A stretch of DNA of 50,459 bases from Methanosaeta sp. PtaB.Bin039. Its GTDB lineage: Archaea; Halobacteriota; Methanosarcinia; Methanotrichales; Methanotrichaceae. Position 1 is the stretch's first letter, and every line of letters starts with the position of its first letter. Location: the NCBI GenBank assembly GCA_002067795.1, contig MVQI01000058.1, positions 1-50,459 on the forward strand. Reading direction: 5' to 3'. The notes under the pieces were generated by a model. It was given only the letters and a program-made list of their open reading frames with translations, ran no database searches and was not told the origin of the DNA. A program made the translations under genes and the position numbers. Positions 1 through 7,666 of this stretch are shown here, piece after piece.

Positions 1-93
1 GATCTCAACGCTGCTAAGAACATCCTTCGACTTGGATTACAGTCCTTGGTTGGGATACAACCTAGATGCCCACGACTTCAGTCGGGGGAGTAG
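1..93 (+). CDS. tnpB: TnpB-family RNA-guided nuclease, C-terminal end (partial)
   Basis: Frame 1 is open from the first base to a TAG at 91-93 and encodes 30 residues starting DLNAAKNILRLGLQSL. The D-x-N-A-A-x-N-I-L block is the last RuvC catalytic motif of IS200/IS605-type TnpB, so the window begins inside a tnpB whose body lies upstream. The stop codon overlaps the right-end hairpin at 69-87, as usual in this family, where the omega RNA covers the tnpB 3' end. The C-terminal motif looks intact; whether the whole gene is intact cannot be seen. Family assignment is firm for such a short piece. Confidence 0.8.
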   Translation, partial: DLNAAKNILRLGLQSLVGIQPRCPRLQSGE

Positions 94-100
94 TCACCGA
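66..100 (+). ncRNA. IS200/IS605 right end / 3' end of omega RNA
   Basis: A hairpin CCC-A-CGAC / TTCA / GTCG-GGG (69-87) is followed by GGAGTAGTCAC. This is the typical right-end structure of tnpB elements, which in studied systems forms the 3' scaffold of the guide RNA. If so, the guide would begin near position 98 and read into the 3' flank of feoA. The structure is visible; expression and guide use are inferred. Confidence 0.55.
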
Positions 101-101
101 T

Positions 102-347
102 CTAAGGCACTTTGGCCGTATGCACCACCTCAACCGCGATCTTGGAGGCGATACCCCGGCCCATTGATATGCGGGACCCGCCGACTTCGATCACAATAGG
201 TCCGCCAAAAGGCTGGCAGACTATCTTTCTGACCCTCTGCCCCTTTCGAATACCAACTGCCTCCAGACGATGCCTCCAGCCCGTCCCGTCGGAGAGCGAC
301 TTGATCTCCAGGATCTTGTTGCATGGAGCGTTGTTGAGGTCGATCAT
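102..347 (-). CDS. feoA: FeoA-domain protein
   Basis: An 81-residue protein with the SH3-like FeoA fold pattern: an N-terminal LNNAPCNKILEI strand, then HRLEAVGIRKGQRVRKI, a glycine-rich turn and a final IASKIAVEVV strand. FeoA proteins assist the FeoB ferrous iron transporter or act as small metal-linked regulators. The ATG at 347 is preferred over a TTG at 377 because GGGGGA lies about nine bases upstream and the length then matches the family. No feoB is adjacent, so this is a stand-alone copy. Its stop lies within a few bases of the tnpB right end, so the insertion sits just downstream of the gene. Confidence 0.85.
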   Translation of the reverse strand: MIDLNNAPCNKILEIKSLSDGTGWRHRLEAVGIRKGQRVRKIVCQPFGGPIVIEVGGSRISMGRGIASKIAVEVVHTAKVP

Positions 348-581
348 AACTGGCAGTCCCCCGGCCTCTCCATCCAATCAAAGACTATAAATCTGCCGGT
401 TTTTTGGCGAGTCATTACAGTTGCCGAGAGATGGCGGATACCTGGCAGGACAGCCACGACAAGGGGTCCGGTGCTCGGCCCAGGGGAAAAAAAGTTGAGG
501 CGACGCCTCCGTCAAGGCCGTATGAGCTGCTCGCTTGATCGTATGGAGTCTGAAATTGCAGCCGCCTCTCATGGCCGACCA

Positions 582-1403
582 CTATATCCTGACTGCAATA
601 TTCCTCTCTGCCAGATAGCTCTTGCACCCTTCCACTGTCCACTCGTTGAAGTGGAATATGCTTGCTGCCAGAGCTGCAGAGGCGCCTGTATGCCTGAACA
701 CCTGATACATGTGATCCGGGTGGGCGCAGCCGCCTGACGCGATAACCGGGATCTGAAGCGACCTTGAGACTGCGTCGGTAAGCGGAATGTCAAAGCCGTC
801 ATATGTGCCGTCCCGGTCCATGCTGGTCAGGAGGATCTCTCCTGCGCCCAGCTCCTCCGCCCGCCTCGCCCAGGCGAGGGCGTCGATGCCGGTGAACTTC
901 CGCCCGCCGTAAATGGAGCACTCGAACCAGCACTCTCCTTCTAAAAGCTGGATGACGGTTTTGCCCTCCTCATGACCGCAGCGCCTCTTGGCGTCGATGG
1001 CCACTACAACAGCCTGATTTCCGTATGCTTGAGATATCTCGCTGATCAGCTCCGGGCGCAGAAGGGCTGCTGTATTCAGGGTGATCTTGTCAGCCCCGGC
1101 ATTGAAAGCCGTACGGGCAGCATCGAGGCTGGATATGCCCCCGCCAACGGTCAGCGGCACGAAGACCTCCTCCGAGGTCTTCCTGATGACATCGGTCATT
1201 GTTGTGCGCCTCTCATGCGACGCGGTTATGTCCAGGAATACGATCTCATCGGCACCCTGCTCATAATAGCGGGCGGCCAGCTCCCAGGGTATGCCTGCAT
1301 ACCTGATCTGCTTGAACTCAATGCCTTTGACTACCCTTCCCTGGGGGACCCCCAGATCGCAGTCGAGACATGGGATTATTCGGCGAGCTAGCATCTGACG
1401 CAC
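582..1403 (-). CDS. hisF: Imidazole glycerol phosphate synthase subunit HisF
   Basis: A 273-residue (beta/alpha)8 cyclase subunit that uses ammonia from HisH to turn PRFAR into imidazole glycerol phosphate and AICAR in histidine synthesis. The two catalytic aspartates are in place (Asp14 in IIPCLDCD and Asp137 in VVAIDAKRR), as are the phosphate loops LTVGGGI and VIASGGC. The loop after the first strand ([12 protein letters not shown]) is a few residues longer than in most HisF proteins. The start overlaps the 3' end of hisH by 16 bases, which suggests translational coupling. Assignment is secure. Confidence 0.97.
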   Translation of the reverse strand: MRQMLARRIIPCLDCDLGVPQGRVVKGIEFKQIRYAGIPWELAARYYEQGADEIVFLDITASHERRTTMTDVIRKTSEEVFVPLTVGGGISSLDAARTAFNAGADKITLNTAALLRPELISEISQAYGNQAVVVAIDAKRRCGHEEGKTVIQLLEGECWFECSIYGGRKFTGIDALAWARRAEELGAGEILLTSMDRDGTYDGFDIPLTDAVSRSLQIPVIASGGCAHPDHMYQVFRHTGASAALAASIFHFNEWTVEGCKSYLAERNIAVRI

Positions 1404-1987
1404 CTCACGAAGTTCTCCAGGATTCGCAGGCCTCTTGGTCCTGATTTCTCCGGATGGAACTGTGTGGCTGCCAAATTGTCGTTCTCAACAACTGCTACCA
1501 CCTCGGTGCCGTACTCGACAGTGGCGGCCAGCACTGATCGGTCATCTGGTCTGCAGTGATAGGAATGGACAAAATAGAAGCGATCGCCGCTGGATATGCC
1601 ATCAAGCAGCGGGATCTCCCTGGTGATTCGAAGGTCGTTCCAACCCATCTGGGGGACCATCATCCCGGATGGAAGGCGGACAACCTTGCCTGGCATCCAG
1701 GCAAGACCCTGTGCTCCAGGGCTTTCAGCGCTCTCATCGAAGAGCACCTGCATCCCTATGCATATTCCAAGCACAGGTTTTCCCTCATCAAGCTCCTGGC
1801 GCAGCGCCTCACCAAAGCGGGCCAGCTGCTCCATGCATCGCCCAAATGAGCCCACACCTGGAACAACTATTCCGTCCGCTTCCGAGAAGTCTGGCTCGGT
1901 AACAATCATGGGCTCTCCGCTGACCCTGACCAGGGCATTATAGATGCTGAAGAGGTTCCCCATGCCGTAATCGACTATGGCGATCAT
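1388..1987 (-). CDS. hisH: Imidazole glycerol phosphate synthase glutaminase subunit HisH
   Basis: A 199-residue class I glutamine amidotransferase that supplies ammonia to HisF. The nucleophile Cys76 lies in VLGICIGMQ and the other triad members are His178 and Glu180 in [10 protein letters not shown]. The start [12 protein letters not shown] is the normal family N-terminus, with an AGGA Shine-Dalgarno upstream. It is the first gene of a two-gene operon with hisF and is divergent from the glutamate-synthase-like gene, sharing a roughly 230-bp promoter region. Histidine synthesis consumes glutamine, so shared nitrogen control is conceivable but not shown. Confidence 0.97.
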   Translation of the reverse strand: MIAIVDYGMGNLFSIYNALVRVSGEPMIVTEPDFSEADGIVVPGVGSFGRCMEQLARFGEALRQELDEGKPVLGICIGMQVLFDESAESPGAQGLAWMPGKVVRLPSGMMVPQMGWNDLRITREIPLLDGISSGDRFYFVHSYHCRPDDRSVLAATVEYGTEVVAVVENDNLAATQFHPEKSGPRGLRILENFVRCVRC

Positions 1988-2080
1988 CTTAGAGTCCTTC
2001 TGCTGCTAAATTCATCCAGGCCAAATCCATTTAGCCACCCGGCTTTAAGCTAAAAGCCTTTTCCTTGGGAGGATTTTGCA

Positions 2081-2150
2081 GGAATTTAACTTCCTACTTT
2101 ATTAGCATATATATGTATTGGAAATCTATTTATATGAAAAAGTAGGAAGT
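2081..2150. promoter_or_regulatory. NrpR-like operator and TATA region upstream of the glutamate-synthase-like gene
   Basis: 2081-2094 reads GGAA-TTTAAC-TTCC, an exact match to the GGAA-N6-TTCC operator of the nitrogen repressor NrpR in Methanococcus, directly followed by TACTTT. The 12-base segment at 2089-2100 is repeated inverted at 2139-2150 with no mismatch. The 38 bases between are AT-rich and hold TATA-like stretches at about 2105-2114 and 2126-2135. Flanking inverted sites around a TATA box suggest a controlled promoter. The base pattern is seen; the regulator is inferred. Confidence 0.65.
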
Positions 2151-2219
2151 CATTAGTCGGCCAGGTCATCAGGCGATAGCAGCTGCCGGGACACAAGAGA
2201 AGCCATTTCCGGCAAAGCA

Positions 2220-3875
2220 GTGGCCTGCAAGACAAGATGGCTGATGTTTTCCCAAAAGGACAATTCAGAGGTGTCACAGGTGAATCTGAGAAGGCCCAAC
2301 GCCAATGAGGCGACAGGAACGTTCAACAGGTCCAGGGACGTGGTCCCCATGTCAGGGATCTGCACAAGATGCATGGATGGATGCAAAGGCGGCTGCGAGA
2401 CCTGGTTGGCCTCCTTCCGCGGCCGGGAGGTCCTTTACCCAGGTCCCTTCGGTGAAATGACTGCCGGAGCTGACAAGAATTATCCTGTGGATTATTCTCA
2501 CCTTAACATCCAGGGCTATGCTGTAGGCGCCTTCGGACTCCCTGAGGGAATAGACGCCGGACCCGACACCGCCCTGTTTCCCAATGTGGACCTGGAGACC
2601 GAATATGGATGGGATAAAAAGGTCAGGATGAAGCTGCCCATATTCACAGGGGCTCTGGGATCAACCGACATCGCCCAAAGAAACTGGGAGCATATTGCAA
2701 TAGGAGCGGCCATATCCGGAATAACTCTGGTCTGTGGCGAGAACGTCAGCGGCGTCGATCCGGAACTCGAGCTGGGAGCAGATGGAAAAGTAAAGAAGTC
2801 CCCGGAGATGGATCGCCGGATCGATACTTACAAGCGCTTCCACCAGGGTTTCGGCGAGATCCTTGTTCAGATGAACGTAGAGGACACCAGGCTAGGTGTT
2901 GCTGAGTACGTATCATCGAAGCACAACCTGGACACCATAGAGCTGAAGTGGGGCCAAGGCGCCAAGTGCATAGGCGGGGAGATAAAGGTCAACACTCTCG
3001 AGAGAGCAATTGAGCTCAAGAAGCGCGGGTATGTCGTTCAGCCTGACCCGACCAATCCAGAAGTGCAGATGGCTTACAAGGTTGGAGGCATAAAGGAATT
3101 CGAACGTCACTCCAGGCTCGGTTTCGTGACCAAGGAGAGCTTCCTGACGGAGGTTGACAGGCTGCGAGAGCTTGGATTCAAGAGGGTGACCTTGAAGACC
3201 GGAGCTTACTCCATGGCAGAGCTTGCCATGGCCCTGCGTTACGGAGCAGAAGCCCATATCGATCTCTTGACCATCGACGGCGCACCAGGCGGGACTGGCA
3301 TGAGTCCATGGCCCATGATGAACGAGTGGGGAATCCCAACGATCTATCTGCAGGCCCTGGCTTACGAGTTCTGCGAGACGCTGGCACGCCGCCATATGAG
3401 GATTCCTGACATCGCCATGGCCGGCGGATTCTCAACTGAGGACGGCGTCTTCAAGGCAATTGCCATGGGGGCCCCGTTTGTAAAGGCAGTGTGCATGGGC
3501 AGGGCACTTATGATTCCAGGCATGGTTGGAAAGAACATCGGTCGCTGGCTGGAGCAGGGCGATCTGCCGAAGAACGTTGCTAAGTACGGGCAGAAAGCCG
3601 AGGAGATATTCCTTCATTATGAGGAGATCAAATCAATATACGGCGATGAGTGCAAAGATTTACCTCTCGGCGCTATCGGCATGTATAGCTACTGCCAGAA
3701 GTTCAAGACCGGGCTTCAGCAGCTGATGGCCGGGTCGCGGAACTTCAAGCTATCCACGATCTCGAGGAAGGATCTGATGGCTCTGACCGAGGAGGCGGCC
3801 ATGGTATCCGGCATCCCATACGTGATGGACGCTTACCGGGAGGAGGCCCAGGAGATACTGGACGCCTTCGATTGA
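2220..3875 (+). CDS. Glutamate-synthase-like FMN-dependent protein (GltB domain 2 type)
   Basis: About 550 residues of the FMN-binding (beta/alpha)8 central domain of glutamate synthase, with the motifs VEDTRLGVAEYV, IELKWGQGAKCIGGE, IDGAPGGTGMSP and IAMAGGFSTEDG. There is no glutaminase domain, and the usual three-cysteine 3Fe-4S motif after the barrel is missing. Instead there is an N-terminal CTRCMDGCKGGC cluster near residues 48-59. Related stand-alone archaeal proteins are annotated as glutamate synthase or methylamine-glutamate methyltransferase-like. The GTG at 2220 is uncertain: ATG at 2244 or a GTG near 2271 also fit, since the conserved sequence starts about residue 18. The NrpR-like site upstream and gdhA downstream support a nitrogen role. 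Confidence 0.85.
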   Translation: MACKTRWLMFSQKDNSEVSQVNLRRPNANEATGTFNRSRDVVPMSGICTRCMDGCKGGCETWLASFRGREVLYPGPFGEMTAGADKNYPVDYSHLNIQGYAVGAFGLPEGIDAGPDTALFPNVDLETEYGWDKKVRMKLPIFTGALGSTDIAQRNWEHIAIGAAISGITLVCGENVSGVDPELELGADGKVKKSPEMDRRIDTYKRFHQGFGEILVQMNVEDTRLGVAEYVSSKHNLDTIELKWGQGAKCIGGEIKVNTLERAIELKKRGYVVQPDPTNPEVQMAYKVGGIKEFERHSRLGFVTKESFLTEVDRLRELGFKRVTLKTGAYSMAELAMALRYGAEAHIDLLTIDGAPGGTGMSPWPMMNEWGIPTIYLQALAYEFCETLARRHMRIPDIAMAGGFSTEDGVFKAIAMGAPFVKAVCMGRALMIPGMVGKNIGRWLEQGDLPKNVAKYGQKAEEIFLHYEEIKSIYGDECKDLPLGAIGMYSYCQKFKTGLQQLMAGSRNFKLSTISRKDLMALTEEAAMVSGIPYVMDAYREEAQEILDAFD

Positions 3876-4062
3876 TCCTGCAAAATGATCGTGAAGGGAT
3901 CGACGATGCGTAGGCCTGGCTGAGGCGGGTGGCCTGACGACCGCATCGAGATGTCTGTGTTCTGCCCGGGCGACACTTGCGATCCCAGCCGCCTGGATAG
4001 GCCGAAGACGCGGCAGAACATGGGTCCCTTTTTCTGCCTGCTGAAAAGGCAGTCAAGGGCAC

Positions 4063-4070
4063 TTTTTTTT
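4063..4070 (+). terminator. T8 tract downstream of the glutamate-synthase-like gene
   Basis: A run of eight T, preceded by another T run at about 4029-4033, lies 190 bp past the stop codon and before the next promoter. Oligo-T tracts are the usual archaeal termination signal. No strong hairpin is needed or seen. Confidence 0.5.
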
Positions 4071-4095
4071 GGCGAATAGATTTCCCATCCTCGCC

Positions 4096-4115
4096 GGAAA
4101 CGAATTTCCTACTTT
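4096..4115 (+). promoter_or_regulatory. Second NrpR-like operator, upstream of gdhA
   Basis: GGAA-ACGAAT-TTCC at 4096-4109 followed by TACTTT at 4110-4115 repeats the composite site at 2081-2100, while the six central bases differ. It lies about 220 bp before the gdhA start and upstream of the AT-rich promoter. Conservation of the outer bases with a variable centre is what a protein-binding site would show. Its distance from the TATA box is larger than usual for a repressor site. Confidence 0.55.
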
Positions 4116-4239
4116 GGCGATCAATGAATCCTAGAGCTAACCAGCTCATTTGCAATATGTATCAGTAGGCTCTATCTGCATTTGTAGCTTCTGATAAACT
4201 ATTTATACTATAAATTGACATTCAAAACCTATTTAATTA

Positions 4240-4325
4240 TTTATAAACTTTTTCAAAAAAGGCTATATACTTCCTTGCGACCGACCATGCCACTGGTTAC
4301 GAATAAATCGCTGGTACAGCGGTGA
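4240..4325 (+). promoter_or_regulatory. gdhA promoter and ribosome binding site
   Basis: AT-rich DNA from about 4190 contains TTTATAAA (4240-4247) and CTATATAC (4263-4270), two possible TATA boxes. A GGTGAT Shine-Dalgarno at 4320-4325 lies seven bases before the ATG at 4333. Confidence 0.5.
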
Positions 4326-4332
4326 TAGATAA

Positions 4333-5580
4333 ATGGCCGATGTAAACCCCTTTAAGGTCGCCCAGAAGCAGCTGGATGACTGCGCAGAGATCCTGAAGCT
4401 CGATTCGTCAGTCCATCAGTTATTGAGACAGCCCATGCGTGAACTCCATGTCACCATACCGGTCAGGATGGACGACGGTTCCGTCAAGGTGTTCCAAGGA
4501 TTTAGAGTTCAGTACAACAACGCGCTGGGCCCCACAAAGGGCGGAATACGCTTCCACCCAGAGGAGACAGTAGACACGGTAAGGGCTCTTGCCGCATGGA
4601 TGACCTGGAAGTGCTCTTTATTGGGACTTCCCCTCGGCGGTGGAAAGGGCGGAGTTATCTGCAATCCCAAGGAGCTGTCGCAGGGGGAGCTCGAGAGGCT
4701 GAGCAGAGGATATGTGGATGCCATCTGGCAGTTCATGGGACCTGAAAAGGACGTTCCTGCCCCTGACGTCTATACCACCCCCCAGATAATGGCCTGGATG
4801 ATGGATGAGTTCTCCAAGCTTACCGGCAGCAACTCGTTCGGCTGTATAACCGGCAAGCCCCTCTGCGTGGGAGGCTCATGCGGCAGAAACGATGCCACTG
4901 CGCGTGGCGGCATGTTCACCCTGAGGGAAGCGGCCAAGGAGCTGGGGATCAACCTCAAGAATGCTACCGTGGCCATTCAGGGTTACGGAAACGCCGGCTG
5001 CTACGCGGCTTTCCTTGCCAGGGACCTCTTCGGCTGCAAGGTCGTTGCAATCAGCGACTCCAAGGGCGGGATCTATAATGAGAACGGCCTGGACATAGAG
5101 GCTGCCTGCACCATAAAGACGGAGACCTCCACCGTGGCCAACGTCACCGGGGTCAAGAGGATCAGCAATCCAGAGCTTTTGGAGCTGCCAGTGGACATCC
5201 TGATCGTTGCGGCCCTGGAAAACGTGATCACCAATGAGAACGCAGCCCGCATCAAGGCCAAGGTCATACTGGAGCTGGCCAACGGTCCAACGACTCCTGA
5301 GGCCGACGAGATCCTTTTCAAGAACGGCGTCCACCTGATACCGGACTTCCTCTGCAACGCCGGAGGCGTGACTGTCTCCTACTTCGAGATGGTCCAGAAC
5401 ATCACCCGCTACGCCTGGACGACTGAAGAGGTATACCAGAAGCTGGATGAGAGGATGACCTCTGCGTACCACAGCGTTCTTGGCGCCTCCAAGCAGTACA
5501 ACGTCAACATGAGGAAGGCCGCCTACACGGTGGCAGTCTCCAGGGTGGTGGAGGCCGTCAAGCTCAGAGGCTGGGCTTAA
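4333..5580 (+). CDS. gdhA: Glutamate dehydrogenase (Glu/Leu/Phe/Val family)
   Basis: A 415-residue hexameric-type glutamate dehydrogenase that interconverts glutamate with 2-oxoglutarate and ammonium using NAD(P). Substrate-binding and catalytic elements are present: GPTKGGIRFHP, PLGGGKGGVICNP with Lys105, and PAPDVYT. The Rossmann dinucleotide motif GYGNAG is at 217-222. Length is normal for archaea. It sits next to the glutamate-synthase-like gene and upstream of the GltA/NfnB flavoprotein gene, with an NrpR-like site upstream, which fits control by nitrogen supply. Cofactor preference cannot be told from sequence alone. Confidence 0.95.
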   Translation: MADVNPFKVAQKQLDDCAEILKLDSSVHQLLRQPMRELHVTIPVRMDDGSVKVFQGFRVQYNNALGPTKGGIRFHPEETVDTVRALAAWMTWKCSLLGLPLGGGKGGVICNPKELSQGELERLSRGYVDAIWQFMGPEKDVPAPDVYTTPQIMAWMMDEFSKLTGSNSFGCITGKPLCVGGSCGRNDATARGGMFTLREAAKELGINLKNATVAIQGYGNAGCYAAFLARDLFGCKVVAISDSKGGIYNENGLDIEAACTIKTETSTVANVTGVKRISNPELLELPVDILIVAALENVITNENAARIKAKVILELANGPTTPEADEILFKNGVHLIPDFLCNAGGVTVSYFEMVQNITRYAWTTEEVYQKLDERMTSAYHSVLGASKQYNVNMRKAAYTVAVSRVVEAVKLRGWA

Positions 5581-5933
5581 GAAATTCTATTTGGTAAGCA
5601 GGGATGATGGGGCCTGCCTTTATTGGCATACTGTTGCAGGTCTCTTCAAGCCCTGAACTATTTTTCCCCCAGGGGCATAAGATCGACCTCAATACAGGGG
5701 ATTTTGGATAGCCATCAGATGTCGAGAGCCCAGCGACCTCTTGCCTGGAAAATCTCAGGCACCTAAAGAAATCGTCGTGCCCTAAGAGGTGTCAGGCCCA
5801 ATTCTGCTATCTCGCCAAGATGGCGGCCCGCTGTGGCACAATTGGATAACCGGGGCTGCTCAGTGGCCAAGGGAAATTGGGCCGAAAATCAGGAACTATA
5901 TTCGGCGGCAGTCTGCCGGAGATGGCGGAAAGG
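5581..5933. other. Intergenic, converging 3' ends
   Basis: The 353 bp between gdhA and the convergent GltA/NfnB gene contain only short overlapping reading frames without family features, and a T5 tract near 5660. I see no gene here. Confidence 0.5.
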
Positions 5934-7373
5934 TCAGCTCCATACTCCGCCATCCCTCAGCCAGCGGTCCATATCAGCGGCAGCGGTCTTGCCGGCCCCC
6001 ATCGCGCTGATAACGGTGGCTCCGCCGGTGGTTATATCCCCTCCAGCCCATACGCCCTGCATAGTGGTCCGGCACCGGTCGTCCGCAACTATGGTGCCCC
6101 ACCTGGTTGTCTTTATCTCAGGCGTGCTGGCAGGGATCAGGGGGTTGGGAACGGTTCCGACCGCGATCACCACGGTGTCCACTGCCACCTTGTGCTCGGA
6201 GCCCTTCTTCACCCGCGGGCTTCTCCTGCCGCTCGAGTCGGGCTCGCCCAGCTCCATATCCACAACTTCCATAGCCACGACGTTGCCCCTCCTGTCACCG
6301 ATGAAGTTGGTTGGATTGGTCAGGAAGTCGAATATCACACCCTCCTCCTTGGCATTCTCGACCTCCTCAAGCCTTGCCGGCATCTCCTCCTCGGATCGCC
6401 GGTAAACCACATGCACCTCATCCGCCCCGAGACGCACGGCCGAGCGTGCCGCATCCATGGCGACGTTTCCGCCTCCAACCACTGCGACCACCTTGCCCCG
6501 CTTGACCGGCGTGTCGTACTCCGGAAAGCGGAAAGCTTTCATCAGGTTGACCCGCGTCAGGTACTCATTTGCGGAGTAGACACCACTGAGGTTTTCTCCT
6601 GGCACATTCAGGAACCTGGGGGCTCCAGCACCTATGCCCAGGAAGACCGCGTCGAAGCCCTGGTTGAACAGCTCCTTGACCTGAACCAGTCTGCCAACCA
6701 CGGAATCCAGCTCCAGACTGGCCCCAAGAGTGGTCACGAACTCCACCTCTGAACGAACAATCCCCTTGGGCAGACGAAACTCTGGAATTCCGTAGACCAA
6801 AACTCCGCCGCCCTCATGCAGCGCCTCGAATATAACCACCTGATGCCCCAGGCGGGCCAGGTCTGCGGCGCAGGTGAGACCTGCAGGGCCAGATCCCACT
6901 ACAGCCACCCTCTTTTTGCTGGAAATTGCCTTTTTTGCCGCCGGCTTCTCCTTTAGCTTGAGCTCCCAGTCTGCCACATAACGTTCGAGGCGGCCGATGG
7001 CGATAGGAGCGCCCTTCTTAGCCAATACGCAGCGGCTCTCACACTGGACCTCCTGGGGGCACACGCGCCCGCAGATGCCTGGAAGCGCGTTTTTCCTCTT
7101 CAGGATCTTCACCGCTTCCGGCATATCACAGTCACGCAGGGCCCGGATGAACTGGGGGATCTCCACACCAACCGGACATCCCTCAACGCATTTAGGCTTC
7201 TTGCACTGGATGCACCTGGCAGCCTCTGCAGCCGCCATCTTATCGTCATAACCCAGGGCAACCTCCAGGAAGTTTTTGCGCCTCACCTCCGGCGACTGCT
7301 TGGGCATATCTACCCGATTCAAGTTCATCTTGGCTGACATCTTATCCCGCTTTGATCCTAAAGGTGGCACCAT
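5934..7373 (-). CDS. GltA/NfnB-type NADPH flavoprotein (glutamate synthase small-subunit family)
   Basis: About 479 residues. The N-terminal Fe-S domain has CIQCKKPKCVEGCP and GICGRVCPQEVQCESRCV, followed by an FAD site VAVVGSGPAGLTCAADLARLGH, an NADP site VVAVVGGGNVAMDAAR and a final FAD contact VWAGGDITTGGATVISAMGAG. The family covers the NADPH-oxidising subunit of glutamate synthase and NfnB/SudA, the NADP-binding half of the electron-bifurcating transhydrogenase Nfn. An NfnA-type partner is encoded on the other side of fdhA at 10414-11346, so the NfnB role is a good possibility. Pairing with the glutamate-synthase-like protein at 2220-3875 is the alternative. The start at 7340 (MSAKMNLN) is as likely as 7373. 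Divergent from fdhA. Confidence 0.9.
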   Translation of the reverse strand: MVPPLGSKRDKMSAKMNLNRVDMPKQSPEVRRKNFLEVALGYDDKMAAAEAARCIQCKKPKCVEGCPVGVEIPQFIRALRDCDMPEAVKILKRKNALPGICGRVCPQEVQCESRCVLAKKGAPIAIGRLERYVADWELKLKEKPAAKKAISSKKRVAVVGSGPAGLTCAADLARLGHQVVIFEALHEGGGVLVYGIPEFRLPKGIVRSEVEFVTTLGASLELDSVVGRLVQVKELFNQGFDAVFLGIGAGAPRFLNVPGENLSGVYSANEYLTRVNLMKAFRFPEYDTPVKRGKVVAVVGGGNVAMDAARSAVRLGADEVHVVYRRSEEEMPARLEEVENAKEEGVIFDFLTNPTNFIGDRRGNVVAMEVVDMELGEPDSSGRRSPRVKKGSEHKVAVDTVVIAVGTVPNPLIPASTPEIKTTRWGTIVADDRCRTTMQGVWAGGDITTGGATVISAMGAGKTAAADMDRWLRDGGVWS

Positions 7374-7666
7374 ATGCTATCGACAGTTTATACAGGGAGA
7401 CCGCTTCTCCCGCAAGTACCTTCGATACGCAGTGCCATATCGATATAAAAATCTTATCTCCAGAAAGCTGACTTGAGTTGATCGATTTGGTCCTGCCCTC
7501 CTTTTTCCGCAGGACGGATTTCGGATGACGCTATGCCAGGGGCTTGCAGCCCCGGCCATCTCCCGACAGTAAGTGGCTGACCTGCGATCCTTTCTCGGGC
7601 CGCCAGACTTGGATGATGGGAGTAACCTTCTAATACAATTAATCCTCATCAAAAGGCAGCGCGGTA
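7374..7666. promoter_or_regulatory. Divergent promoter region between the GltA/NfnB gene and fdhA
   Basis: A TATA-like stretch (TTTTTATATCG on the minus strand, about 7440-7452) is placed to serve the GltA/NfnB gene. On the plus strand the AT-rich patch TAATACAATTAATCC at about 7631-7645 precedes fdhA closely. No GGAA-N6-TTCC site was seen here. Confidence 0.35.

Noticed and set aside
2089-2150. 12-bp inverted repeat as transposon terminal repeats
   Set aside because: Only 38 bp lie between the arms, with TATA elements and no target duplication, and one arm recurs in the gdhA upstream site; an operator arrangement fits better.
3745-4155. Minus-strand frame over the end of the glutamate-synthase-like gene
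   Set aside because: It overlaps a real gene, the T8 terminator and the NrpR-like site, and its Arg/Ser/Pro-rich sequence is typical of non-coding frames.
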